Shown here one piece after another: positions 1-14,300 of a stretch of 64,000 bases of DNA. How positions within the stretch are numbered: the first letter of the stretch is position 1; every line of letters starts with the position of its first letter. The notes beneath the pieces are model-generated. The model had not been told where the DNA came from. It saw only the letters and a program-made list of their open reading frames with translations, and made no database searches. The stretch lies in assembly GCA_963971405.1 (NCBI GenBank), contig OZ020488.1, positions 24,509,089 to 24,573,088 on the forward strand, in the 5' to 3' direction. Made by a program: the position numbers and the translations under genes. The DNA comes from Psococerastis gibbosa. Lineage: Eukaryota; Arthropoda; Insecta; Psocodea; Psocidae.

Positions 1-1751
1 ACCGTCCTTGGGATGAGGAGGTTTGCGCGCCTTTTATATGTTGGTCAATCTTATAATATACTGTAGGCCTACAACCTTTTAATACCCCCATCCTCCCTCA
101 AAGTGCTGCAAGGTCCACACCTTAAAAATCCAAACCAACGATAGTAAAATGGAATAGATTGCTCCTCACTATAAGCTAATTATAGCCGTTAGTGGTTAAA
201 CGTAGGTGGCATTTGGAAAATCGTCGTGAAAATAATGTGACCAAGTTGTAGCCCTTGTAGGCCTGTGTGGTTGCAAACATAAACAAAGAAAATATCGGAA
301 AATGAAAAACAAGCGATGAAGCAGGGCTGCCAACAGAATCGTAGGCGCAGAAGTTCTACGCACTTGACCCTGGGTCACAATGACGGGACATCGTTGACAT
401 GTGTGAGTTGGGTGGCATTCTTATTAGCGCAATTTAGATTGTATATGGCTTACGGGGAGAGCCACCCACTTACCAATGTGGTCACAACTGCGAAATCATT
501 GATTGCCTGATCCGCGGATGGCCATCTTGCTAGCCTGAGTCAAACGGTGATTGTCGCGACTATATGCCTACTATGTGTGTATTAAAATGTAGAGGAGCAT
601 TACTCCTACTTTATAGCTCTATGATCGATATATTTCATGAGAAAAAATGTCAACGGCCGAACAACTCCATGTTGTTCATCTACAGGCGGTTGATGTACAC
701 TGCACTATCTACTCTTTTATGTAGTGCCATATAATAATGATAAAAATAATAATTATACATTTTATGGTGGAGGCGGTAACTGCATTATATGTAAAGGAAA
801 TTAAAAGCATATCTGGGTAGGCCTATATAGTGTAATTATTTTTGGTACCTACTATATAACATCTATGTAAAGGTTGGAAAGTATTCTACCTATAAATAAA
901 AATCGTGGAATTTGGTGACCTTTACAGCCACTTTAGGTAGGGAAGGGGAACTGGGCAAGTCATGCGCAACGTCACCAATCAATTTTCATTTCATTCTAGG
1001 AAAATGGACGAAGTTGTGATGCTTTAAACAGGTATATGTACCAAAACAGAATATTTATTTTTGTACATAGTGAGTATAGAGTAGGCTAGGCATCAACTTT
1101 GGGTGAAAATGTCGTTATAAGGGATGAATAATATAGGTAGCCATCAATATTTTAAGGACATATTGGACAAGATCCATTTTTTCACCTTTCTATGCTTTAA
1201 CCAACTTGAGAATTCTATGAAAAGTGGGTGACAGTTTTAAGGGGTTGTAGCTTACCTATGCGTCACTTACCTACTTCTTAGTAATATTATACTATACAAA
1301 TAAGTTGGTACTGTATGTAACTTTAACCTACGTACAGACTGTAGGTGATTAATTGCAACTGATGGATCTATTTGAACTACCTATACTATCTACAAACAGT
1401 AATGTGTTAAATATAACTTAATACTGTAGCATGGATCTAGACCCAGTTCCTTAGGTTATCATGATATTCTATGTTTGCAGAAATTTATTGTAGGGTCTTA
1501 TATTATGGGGGAAGAATCTAAAAGAGGGACCAGCGTATGTACAGTATTACTTCACGTGATTAATAAATCGCAATCGAAATGTGGAGCTTTGCAATAGGCA
1601 TACTCCACTCTATATTTAAAATTTCTTGAAAATATTCAAAAACTCTTCTGAAAGTGAAGTCATGACATCCCCTCACAAGAGGTACCGCATCTTCCCCGCC
1701 AATGGCACGGGAGTACCTGCTACTATACTGATTATTAATTAGTGTATGTAG
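1..1751. other. upstream non-coding region, no gene recognised
   Basis: AT-rich sequence with only short chance open frames. It is probably 5' flank or distal 5' UTR/intron of the SLC35F-like gene. I see no repeat family or RNA gene here. Confidence 0.4.
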
Positions 1752-1909
1752 GTACTACCTGACCACGATAGGATGGGTCTTGGAACAAATAAGAAAGTAG
1801 AATAAACTCGGTGTTCCGCTTATGCAATTTTTCGATAAACAATGTGTTCCAAGTGTCATCCTATCGCATATGTTATGATATTCTGTGTCCTATCGTGGTC
1901 GGGTAGTAT
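1752..1909. mobile_element. MITE-like inverted-repeat element
   Basis: Outer arms ACTACCTGACCACGATAGGA and its near complement near 1890-1909 (two mismatches). Inside lies a second inverted pair around CGATAGGATG...CTTGGAACA. No coding capacity. Length and structure fit a short non-autonomous DNA transposon; the superfamily is unknown. Confidence 0.6.
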
Positions 1910-2133
1910 AAAATGTGTATATATCCGTTTTCAAATTCTCCAAACAGTACCTACCTAACAGTTTGTTGTTCATGGATTATTAAGTCCCTGCATGTACCGG
2001 CCATTCACATGAAAGTGTGACCATTGTGACCAAGTGGTAATATGGATTTTTTTCTAAACTGTAGACATTAGGCTCAATTTGATTCTTACTGTACATAGTG
2101 TGTACTTGCATAGTCAGACTGATTTTAATTTGC

Positions 2134-2285
2134 AAAGGCGGGGTTTCCACATACGTCAATGGTCAATGGTAAATGTGATATTGACGTTTTAGCAGACATT
2201 AAAGACATAGACTAAAAATATCTGCTACCACGTCAAAACCATATTTACCATTGACCATTGACCATTGACCATTGACCATTGACCA
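2134..2285. mobile_element. foldback element copy A (shared-end family), right end degraded
   Basis: Begins AAGGCGGGGTTTCCAC, the family terminus. It contains the loop motif AGCAGACATTAAAGACAT and TCTGCTACCACGTC. The right arm complements the left (TTTACCATTGACC) but runs into about five tandem TTGACCA units instead of a proper right terminus. It ends about 60 bp before the SLC35F start codon. Confidence 0.65.
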
Positions 2286-2344
2286 AAGGAGTTGAGCTAA
2301 TTTTCTTGGTTGTGGCGCTATTAGGTCCGACAAGATATGGAACC

Positions 2345-5300
2345 ATGGTTACCGGCACCACCGCGACCGACATGGCCACCAGGGAAGCTCAAGTACCGGC
2401 CATCTTCAACCCGAAAAGGGGCAGAGCACCCAGCGTCCTTGTCACTGCTGATGCATCCAATGGATCCTTCCCTAATACCCTAAATCACGCTGATTCTGGT
2501 AAGAGGCATACATCATGCTCTAGTACTACCATACGTAATACACACCTTCTGCTTCCTTAAATGTCTCTTCTAGATAATCATGCCATTTTGTATCTTGGAG
2601 ACACCTAGACGCATTGTTTACATCATATATGCTGTAGCTCAACCTTCCATGACAGCAGGTGCATCACTTGGGGTCCTAATCCCCCCCCCCCTCCTGCGTT
2701 TGAAAAACATGCGACATTGACCCTGACTATAACGAGGAAATCGTTTCATTTAAAAATGCAACTAATTGTCATCTTGCTCCCCTAAAAAATATTAAAATTA
2801 TGCCCCTGTATGGCCATACTAGGCTATTATATCGAAGATATGTAAGAGTATCCGTGTTCAGGACTTCAATGTCTTTACTTATTATGTATTAAAATTTAGA
2901 TCTGGTAGGTAGACTACGGAATACGAAAACAATACCCATAAGTGAACCTCCGATAGATAACTGTGAAGAATTTTGTTTTAGTAACCACAAATAATAGTAC
3001 ACAAGAAGTCAGTGTGACCCCTCCGAACCCTCCTAGTGGGTTTTTGCACAGTATGAGAGGCTGTAGGAACTCTTGCTGCTCGCGTCATGCAAAAAAGGTT
3101 AGTATATAAAAGTTGCCTTAGAAGGTTTAAGATAGGTACTCATATTTTGCAAGCCTTTGCATAACTTCTGTACACTCACTCACCCCCCTACAATCAATCC
3201 TGTTTTCCTTTATACATATTCAGTCGAAAACATGATAGCTTACTTATCTTTTCAATTGTGCGCAAGTCTGAGCTATTTGCCTATTACTTAAAGTAGGTAC
3301 CTACTTTATAAATTCTTAATAACATACAAACACAATTAATTATATACTAGCTTGTAATAACTTGGGTGGAGGGGGTATCTTCCCTGATTGTGGATTCATT
3401 CAGTATGAAATCCTCCTCAGTACTATTATATAAATGGTCTCTGTTTTAGATCTATTGTGGAATTTGCGTGACTTTTTTTGTCACTATATCATGGGCCGGA
3501 GCAACGCATTGTATCAAATATTTATTCCACACTGGAACCGCTAAAACTGCCGTTTATGATTCCCATAATTCCACCATGCACGTTTTGCCTGTAAGTACCC
3601 ATTAACAAAGACGAAATTCTAAATACTATACTATACTCTTTCTCTGTGCTCGTAGGCTGAAAATCAAATGCACTTGAGAGTCTTATATTATTCGACTATT
3701 CAACGGTAGTGATTATATTATTAATCCTTTCTGTCAAAGGTTCATTAAGAAAATGGCAGTCGTCTTATATGGGTTCAACATCAATTCACAACATTACACG
3801 ATCGCGCCCAACTGCTGCTGATTTTATGGGTGAACTGCAAGCAGGAACGGATATTTTCCAGGAGGGGGCAAAAATCCATGAACTATTATACCTATTGTAG
3901 AATTTTTCAATACCGTAAATTAATATTTAGTGGCAAACATTCCCTTATCTACATAAGAGCATTAGAATAGCTATTGACATGTAAGAACGTAGCCAGAAAT
4001 TTTGGGATGGGGTGTTCATTAACCATGATCATTAAGAATATTATCTAAAACCAAAGAGTAAAAAATAAATATAGAGGCACACTGTCCCTTTGTCTACGAG
4101 GTCTGCAGCGAAAAGCAGAAATTCATATAACTGCTGACAGGGGGGCCCGGGCCTTCCCAGAGCCCAAAAAATACGCCCGAATTAGGTTAGGTGGGGGTCT
4201 ACTCATTTCAACAGCAGTAAAATTTAGAATTTACAGACCACGAATACTTATTCAAATGACACCCAGGGGTCTCCCCCGAGGGAAATATTTTTGAAATAGG
4301 TGCGGAATAGTGAGGGTCTATACCTGTAAGTCACGCCCACGTAATGAAAGCAGCAATGAAACCTCAATTATTGAAATATGAATCTCCATTGTACGGTATC
4401 TTATTCATCTATTTTCAGATGCCTACATATAATGCTCCATTTTTCACTACCTGGTTCATTACCAATTGGACCGTTCTATTCTTTCCAATATATTTTTTCT
4501 CGAGTCTCATTGGGTCCAAGTGCAAAAATGGAGGAAAAATAATTGGAGAAAGTGTTCGCATCTTCCGTGAAAAGGGCTTCACTGCAGGTTTGCACTTATT
4601 CTTTTTATCATATCCATCTTTACAATTTTTTGAACTTTTTTTTCAATTTTTAGCCTAAAATGTCCTGCCCTGCCCTAACAGGAATGATAATTTAGATTTT
4701 GATTTTGCCCCGAAATTGTAAGTTTTCTTGTCGACTATGTACCCCGTACGGTACGGGATATTACTGTATATATTGTTTATGTTTTTTTTTTCAATTTAAT
4801 GTTCATCTCCCATATTTGAATAAAGCACAATAACAATAATATTCATAATTCGTGTATTTTCTTAACTTTTTTACGACAGCAAACCAAAGCTAAAGGGCCC
4901 CTCATGCCAGCGGCGTGCAAGGGTAGCACTCAATACCAGTTCCCAACTAACACTTAAAATTACTTCCTACTAACTACGAACTAGTTTATACTAGCCAAAC
5001 TATACCTAAACATTATTTAAAATATATAAGTAAGTAAAATATAAAACTGGCACTACAAGTTACCAGTGTACATTCTACAATAAGTTTGTAAATCTAAAAA
5101 TAATCAAGAATACCATTCACTTTCCAGGCCGCTTTATGATGAGATGCAGCTTATTCTGTTCGGTGTGGGTGGCTACAAACTATATGTACGTTCACTCTCT
5201 TAAGAGCTTGGAGGCCACAGATGTTATGACACTTTTCGCGACTAATGTGGCTAGTGTTTATCTTCTCTCGTGGGTGATTCTTCATGAACAGTTTGTTGGT

Positions 5301-8300
5301 GTTCGGGTATGTCAAGGTCAATAATTCGCACGTAATTTGAGCACATGTGGACTTCTTTTCCGTTATCATCCCACACGGCTGGAATGGTATTAGAGACATT
5401 ATTAGTACTGGATCCTAACACTGTGTATTCGTTATTATTCTGATTAAGTACTTCCCTTTTTGTCTCTTACGTGTTAAACATGAATTTCCTAGAGTTGGCT
5501 TCGGTACAAAGAAAGGTGCAGTTGATTTTTTTGGGGGGAAGGAAGGCTTACAAAAAGGTCTACAGGAAGAAGAGAACTAGGACATATTTGTGCAAATTTT
5601 AAAGAATACATATATCTGAGACATGGCCTGTTAAATAATATAAATAAATGTCAATAAAATCAATTTACAAGTTTACAATACCAATCTACTGTTTTTCGTT
5701 ATATACTAAGGAAAACCCCGAAAACAGCTATGTGGGATGATAACGGAAAAGGTCCGACTTCTGATTGAGTTGTTCTTTCGATTCAGACTCTACTGTATAG
5801 CCTGGAACCGCTTTCCCAGGATAATTCGGGGGAGAAAAAAATAAAAAATACTGTTATGACACTAAATCATGTATTTTATATTAGGCAGGGACGCCGACTT
5901 GGGGGGGGGGGCGGTCCATCCTGCCCCCGCAGACTAGTTTCGGGGGGGGGGGGGGGGCAGCGCCCCCCAGAAGCAAAGAACCCTTAGTGCAATTTATTTG
6001 TTTGCCTCCCTTAATATTTCAAACATTAAGATAAAAATAAATCACATAATTTGGCATTTGCACCGCACCAACTTTTAGAAACTTTTCCGCACCAATTTTG
6101 TTCGTATAGCCAACATTCGAATGATTTTTGATGTAAAGGCTTTAGTAAATAAATTTCGAGAAAGAGCGAGTTCAGCGAGTGTACGTCAAGTCAATGCTTT
6201 CTGCATTATAATTATTTTAAGTAACCATTTACCAATGCATTTTTCTAATACTTTCCAAAGTACCGAATTCTTGCCCCCCCCCCCCAAAGAATTTTGAGAA
6301 CTCGGCGTCCCTGATATTAGGTACCATTGAAACATACATTTATTTATTTAGCTGATCCTATAAGTCAGAGAACGATATGTTTTTATCGCAGCAGTTTTTA
6401 GATGAGGTAGGTACCTAAACTGCACCGGGTATGTTTCAGATCGTAGCAGTAATTATGTGTGACACAGGCGTCGCACTTTTTGCATACATGGATGGCATCA
6501 CAAGTAGCCCCACACTGGGGGGAGTTGTTTTGGCCGTTTGTGCAGCAGCAGGCTCTGCTGTATATAAGGTACGAACTTCTCAGGTACTGTAGTAACTAGG
6601 GCTCTATATTGGATAGGTATTATCATCCGCCATGTTGTATCCATTATAAGTCTGGTGTATAAGCCAAGCATAGGGTGTTTACCTAGTTATTTTTATAAAT
6701 TTATCGTTGTTTATTTATTATTATTTAAAAAACGTGCTTACAATAAGGGAAATAAAAAATTCCTAAAACGTGTATTAGTTTTTTTTTCTCAATATTTTTC
6801 AATCTTTTACTTTTCTTACAATACTTACCATATAGGAAATATGGGATAAAACATGGCGAATGACAATACCCGGGTATATAGTGCCTTAGTAGTAACTAGA
6901 CACAAGCCAGCATAATAAGTGACACAAACAAAAGGGAGCGCATCACTTAGAAAATTTACGAACACAAAGAAATGTCAGGAGGAATGGAATAGAGTGATTT
7001 TTCTGTCATATGAAACCACAACTTTAAATAATAATAATAAATTCATTCATGCTTCTGGAAACTCACAGTGATCATTATGTGTGTCATCTATAAGTGGCAC
7101 TTGTTTCTTTTCTCGTTTTACCACTTTTATTCATCCAACTCATAAATCAGTTTTTTTATGCTACCGCAGAGTATGAACCAAAGCGCCACCCTTTGGTACG
7201 AACTTGCATTGCGGTTATATTAATTTTCTCTATTATGCCTTAATATATTTTTCAGGTGCTTTTTAAGAAATTTATTGGAGAGGCAAGCTACGGTCAGGTT
7301 GCATTTTTCTTTTCTCTTATTGGTCTCTTCAATGCTGCATTCTTGTGGCCTCTTTGCATAGGACTCTATTTCACTGGTGTCGAAGTTTTAAAATGGGACC
7401 TAATACCTTGGCCTTTCTTATTGGGAGCAAGTGGATTGTCATTGGGTAAGTCGGTAATCTAGGTTTTGTAATTTAAAATTATCCATTATTTATATCATCC
7501 CCATTTTGTGATTGAGGGACAATGAATTTCATATTCGAATACTCGTTTTTTTTTTTTAAATATATATTGTATAGTTAGGTATTATGTAAAAGTCCGCATC
7601 TATACAGGAATAAATCGCATATCAGTAGGGACACATCTGCAGCCTATTAAAACGCTTACACTTTATTTGACTTTTATATAACCAGTACAACTACCTACCG
7701 TACCTAACACAATGTTTGTTCCAGCTGCCAATCTACTGGGGAACTTCAGTTGTGCAATTACATATGACCTTTTCATCACTCTGGGACTAATTACTGCTGT
7801 TCCTGTCTCTGCAGGTACCGTTTGTTATTTTAATTTATTATTTAATAATTATTATTGTATTATTGTAGTTACAGAACATATGCAATGCCATGATGATTTT
7901 GCAACTATACATTATTTAATTAGGTAGCGATCACTACAAAGTTGTCTCCCCATGGCCATATTCTAAGGCATGTATTCCACTTGTCAATATTCCGTCATTT
8001 GTGGTTAAAAAAAGTTGAGATTTTTGTTTTAAGGAGACTATTATGTAGATACTTAACTTATCTATTATAAATTAAGTTATAATATGGTAGACTTATTAAT
8101 GATGTCTGCTACCATATTATAACTTAATTTATAATAGATAAGTTAAATATCTACGTAATTGTCTCCTTAAGACAAAAATCTCAACTTTTTTTTAATCACA
8201 AATGACGGAATATTGACAAGTGGAATACACGCCTAATTTTTAGTTCATTTAGAGATTTACTTCCTTCAAACGATGGAATTTGCTCAGTAACACTGCAGTA

Positions 8301-11300
8301 ACACTTTCCATTCGAGTTTGTCAAGAACTTTATTTTCAGCTCTTGATGTCGTTCTGTATGGGGCTGTTTTCGCCGGAATGAAACTAGCGGGCATGATTCT
8401 GATAGCAGTTGGATTCTTCTTAGTAATGTTTCCCGACAATTGGCCGGACTATATCACTCGTCTTCTTAGGTAAGAGGAAACAAGCTCAAATTAAATATTT
8501 AAACCATGTAAATAATTTGACATCAAGTTCGTGACACTTCGTTGCCCCTAGCTAGGCAACATGGTTGCTCACGCCATGATGCAAACTGTAAAAATTAATT
8601 TAGACAGTTCAGGCACCATCTGCTATCTAGTTGTAATAGCCTACTTGTAATTTCCGCCAAAAGTTTTGGACCTTTTCACAGCGCATTTTTAATTAAATTA
8701 CATACTTATCTTAATTCAGTCCAGGTAACCTACAACACGAGCCTAAGTAGGCTATATTGCATAACCGAATGTGTAGAAATACATAGCGTAGCATAAAACT
8801 TTGTGTTCTTTGAATATTGCATATTAATGGCGGACTGTCATTAGCCTAGCAATGTAGCATTTTTTTAGAGGCAGGGGTTGCTGATTTCAATAAATTGTAT
8901 ATGTATTTAGCTATTTCTAGATCCGCTCGTTTATTAATTATAAAACTGCTATTTTCAGAAAATTCTGTAGCTACAGCTAAACTAAAAATTAGGTCAAAAC
9001 ATACAATGCATATGGGTTTTCGTTTGATAGGCTACATTTTTTATTGTGTTACCACCAGCAGTAGCTAAAGCGGTATCATTTCAGGCCAAGTGAACCCAGG
9101 TCCGGCGAAAAGTTTGTCGTTTTACATCCAGTACATTAAGTAAACCTATAATAAACAATATACAATACTTTTAAATTATAACTTATATGTATGTGTCGGG
9201 GGCTAACCCACCTATTCAAACCCAGGCTGTAACTACTAGTATATGCTTTATTATTACAGTAAATACATAACATTCATCACATGCAGCAAACTTGTAACTT
9301 GGAAATAAATAAAGACTTTTTTTGTTCTATTACTATGCCAACCTAGCGGCTATAAAGCCCTCTCTTACACTCAACTAGGAAGACCCGGAACCGCCTGCTT
9401 GACATGCCCTCCAAAGCATGGGCAGAAAATGTAGCCGCAGTGTGGGACTCGAACCAACAACCTTTCGGGTGAAAGTCAGAGTCCTTACCACTACTCTACA
9501 TGTCTTGTAGGCTATTTAATTAATTCATTAAAATTATTAGCCTAGTACTGCTTTTATGAAGGTCCGTCTATGGTTAGTCGCAATATCTAAACTGCTGTTG
9601 ATAATTTAATAGAGCTAAATCTTGCAATTTGTTGCTATCAAACCTACTGCTTCGATCCTTGTACAGTTTAGAGTCTAATGTTTGGCTCTATGCCTGTTTC
9701 AGAAATATTATTCTTCTTAGCCACAACGCAAGGTAAGACAATAATTCTTGATGTTATATTTGCATTGTTAATTGTTGATTGTTGTCTGATGAGCTACTGT
9801 TTTCTCGTTGCCCCTACCCTCCCACTTGTATCAGCCTATATATCAACTCGTATAACACAGTCGAGACTTTAAATTAAGTTTATAGCACGATGTTGCTAGA
9901 GAACTCGGGCAAGGTTTCTTTATTTAGGTACTGTACTCTAATTAAGAACTAAATTTCGTTGTCAAAGTAAATTACAGTGTGTAGCCCTCACAAGCCACAG
10001 CCCTAAAGCTAGTACCTAAAAATTAGGCCTATACGATGCTAATGCCTATGCATTGTACAAGTAATTTATGTAATGTAATAACGCATTGCATTGGTGCTGA
10101 TGTTCTTAGTGATGTATCTAGTCTTTTTGGTACTTTGCCCAGTGTTTCAAAAGTAACCCCCACCTAAAATCAATTGTAGGTACAATACATACGATTCTTC
10201 TCTGCATCGAAAGAAGTTAAAAAAAACTATGATATATATCTGGAATATAATCAGTATCCGATTCAGGAATAAAGTTGATCAGAATTGTGCAGGTATAAGG
10301 GGATTTCAATAATCGTAAGAGGAAGCTGCCCGTTGACATTGGCTCTGAAGTTTCGTCTCTTCATTGAGTAGAGGACTATTTCATACGCCATATTACTGTG
10401 TAAAGGTTTTTTTAATTCATTTTTGTTGTTACGGTATATAATGTTGCCATGCACATTATTTTATAGTTCGGTATTCGCATAAGTCAACCCTATCAGTTTC
10501 ACGGAAAACAGAAAATTCATCGTAGTGCTATGTAAGAAATAGTTCTTTGCTGAATCTGCCTAGTGTCTAAATCTTTACAACTTAAGTACCGGTATATAAA
10601 ATTAAATAAAACATAGACCAAACTATTTAGCATGATCCAGGTGTGACCAATAATGTCAACGGTCAATTTCCCTTGATTTATTATAAAATTCAACAATTGG
10701 ACCTAGGCTAACTTGATGTATTTCCTGTACGCTGTCTGTCCTATCCATAAAAGTTAAGAAAATCCTTTCTATAAATGCCTATTGCCCGAGTTTGTCAATT
10801 TATAGCTATTATAGAAGAAAATCAAACAGCAGCAGACAATAATCTGTGGTTATACGGGAAGCCTTAAATGAGAATGCTGAGGTATAGTTGGTATGGTTCA
10901 GAATGTAATGCGTGTTGTATAATTCATATATCACTCCGTTTCAAGAAGAAGGCGAAGGCACGATGAGGTAAGACACTCGTCTACATTGCTGGCCGTTTGA
11001 TTTAGTTTAGCGAAAATACAAATTTATTTTGTGCCACTTCGGATTTCACTGTAGAAAAGTTACGCATAATAGGCTATGCATGCAATTCGTCCTATTCCTA
11101 TAAACAAATACTGACCTGTACGTTACTGATGCAAATAAAACACAAAGGTGAATCCAGCTCAAGAACGAACTCAGAAGTTCCCTACTTAATTTAGATTTTT
11201 TTTGCCTTCTGCAGCCTCTCAGATGATGCTTTACAAATAATGGACTTTTACAGCTAGTAGGCTATTAGAATCTGTGATAAGAGAGAAATTAACACAAATA

Positions 11301-14300
11301 GCTCAGCATCATTTATGTAAATGTTGAAGCTCACAATTAAAAATGTGGTTGTGCGGTGGATTTTTTTTTTAGCATGAGTCAAAAATAAGAAATGGCGTCT
11401 CATTCCGAGCAATTTTTCTTGACATTTAAATATGGAACGCAGAACAATGAAAAAAAAAACAGAGTCGCAAGAAGAATTTTTTTCTCCTAATTTTGATATA
11501 TTGTATGTGGCCTTAGCTATCCCCAATTCGCCACAGTTGATGAACTCCTTCAACTTGAACTCCTGAATGACCGTTATTTTTTGCGTGTCAAGTTCACTAA
11601 CTATAGCCGATCGGTATTGATGATTGCAACATACTGTATATCAAAATTAGGAGAAAACATTCTTCTTAAGACTCAGCATTTTTTCATTGTTCTATGTTCG
11701 ACATTTCATGAGAAATTGAAGTTTGCACAGAAATGAAATATCCGCGACTCCGGTTTGCCCTTAACAAGCTGCGGTTATCTCGCGCAATATAAGCTATATG
11801 CTTACTGTACCTACTATATATATATGCTCACGAACCCAATGAACTGTTTATGACCCGACCACAATGATAAGTTCGTTTCAAACTAGGAGCGTCATTTCTT
11901 TTTTCCTTTAGGGTGATGCTTGAGGAAGCCAACTCCCAATAATTGACGTATCTGTTCAGACTAAATTAACTGCGGAATTTTGTGCAATTGGCAATTTAAA
12001 TTTAAATTATCTTTGAGCTTAAGGCACTAGTCAGAAATTTTAGAAAAACCTGTATTTTGTATAGGTATATCTGTGTTCGGTTAGGTATCAAAATTTTCTT
12101 TAAAAAAAACTTTACATAAATAAACCCGATCCTACGCACAGTATTTTTCATTTTTGGGGGGCAAGTAGGCTAGTAGGTTAGTGAGTCTAAAATGCGGACG
12201 GCAATAGACAGCAATAGAAAGTCACCATGGTCCACAACAGCCGACAGGCCTTTCAGAGCGGTGACTCCCTCTGAATGTACGGTACCTCTGCGCGTTTGTA
12301 TGCCAACGGTTCTTGCCACATTATTTGCGTCTGGATATAAATTTTCAATAATATATATATATATACATATATACATATCTATTTATAAATACAGTATGTC
12401 ATATATAGTATATATGACATCCTAGCTGTGGCTGAGAACTTAAACCCAAGGTTTAGGAAGAATTGCCATGCAAGTCTTCACAATGTAAGCTATCATTGAT
12501 GTTAAATGCGGTATACCGTATATGCATTTCTAGTTCTAATGGTAGAATGCATATTGCAATGTGTTTTGCATGATATTATACAAAACTGTGTGAATTGCAC
12601 TGAACCGAATTTATATAAGTAGTCGAAGCACACGTACATTTGTAGACTAAATGTTTGTTTGGAAGTTGTAGTGTTCTATGTAGTCGTCGAAATGGCAAAA
12701 TCCGCCGACATCGGCACCAGCAACGCTTATTAAGAGACTAAGCCATGATGCCATCTCCACGACCTCTGCAGTTAAGTATTAGCTTAGTATCATAATCGTT
12801 TTAAAAGCCTTTATTTTTAGGCCCAGGAATTTCTTATAATGTTTGATGTAATAAAATAGGGACCTACCGTACCATACCATTCTATTACTGTACATTGTGA
12901 CGTAAAGTACCTACAGTAATCCAGACAATTCTGCTAAAGTCAAATTTTTTTTATTCCATCACGTTTTTTAGAACTGAATGTGATTCTGCAATTTTTTCAC
13001 GTTCATTTGGTGCATAATTGTAAGGGGGGTATTCCATATACGTACAACGTCAACGAAAAATTGAAAAATGACGTTTTAGCAGACATTAAAGACATACTAA
13101 AAATTCTGCTACCACGTCAATTTACGTCATTTTGACGTCATTTTTCAATTTTTCGTTGACGTTGTACGTATGTGGAATGGGCACCTAAAGAGACTTTGTC
13201 AAAACTGCAATAACATGAAAATAAAAACGTATCTGTCTACTGCTTTTTATTACAACTGCAATAGCCAGTAACTGAGAAGGTAGGCTAATATCTACTCTTT
13301 CGGAAAACCGAACCTCATATGATCAATATTAGCCTACTGCATAATAAATTAAAACCATGAAATTGTTAACCACCTTCATTCCCGCGATTTCTTTCTGCGG
13401 CTGCGACCAACTGTTTCATTAGCAGCACCAGTTGATAAATTACATGACATTAGGCACATTAAGCACATTCAAATATTTATTCCATCGAAGAAATATTTGG
13501 AATATTTATATTGGATTATACGATTTGCATCTGAATTTAGGTAGGTAATACACTATCGAATTTTACTTGGACCCATTGTTCCAATATTCGAGTGTGTTAT
13601 ATTACAATTACAATATTCGATCAAATGAATATGGCTCTAGGAAATATTGGAAAGTGTATGCCAAATTCAAACTGATTGAAATCTTATATACTTAAAGCAA
13701 TTCCAAATATTTCCTCGATCGAATAAATATTGGATCAAATCCGAGGTGGTTTAACAGGGGAGGGGGAGGCTTAGGGGGGTTTACTATTCAAGCATTGCTG
13801 TTGAAAACAGTGAATACAATATATGCTTATGCAACTACTGCATTTGGCAAAAAATTTTCCCACAATGGTCTTGATTTATTGCTTCTGTCCAACAAAATAC
13901 AAAATCTACCATTTTAATCCTATATTTCCATGCAAAAATATTCACCCGCTTACAGAAATCTCTGTATGTCCTAAACATTCTAACGTTTTTTTATAAAAAT
14001 ACATATTGTTTTAAAGTCTACTCCATTTCGTCTAATATTTTCAACATTTTCACTGGGGTACCTACCGGTACTAGGTACAAGTACTAGGTACCTACAGTAT
14101 ACTATACTTCAAAATGCTAACGAATTTTGAGGGTTATTGGTTTGAGCCGCATCAGATGAAAAAAATTTTACATAATTTTCTTATGGTTACCTTTTTTTCA
14201 TGACGTATTATACATAACTTTTTAATCTTGTTTTTAATTTTATTCGTCATTAGCGATAATTAAATACCATAAATATGCATTTTAATTTGTGTCTCGTCAC

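Noticed and set aside
2279..2344. In-frame upstream extension of the SLC35F-like N-terminus
   Set aside because: It starts with TTG inside the TTGACCA array of a foldback element; the first ATG in frame, in good context, is at 2345.
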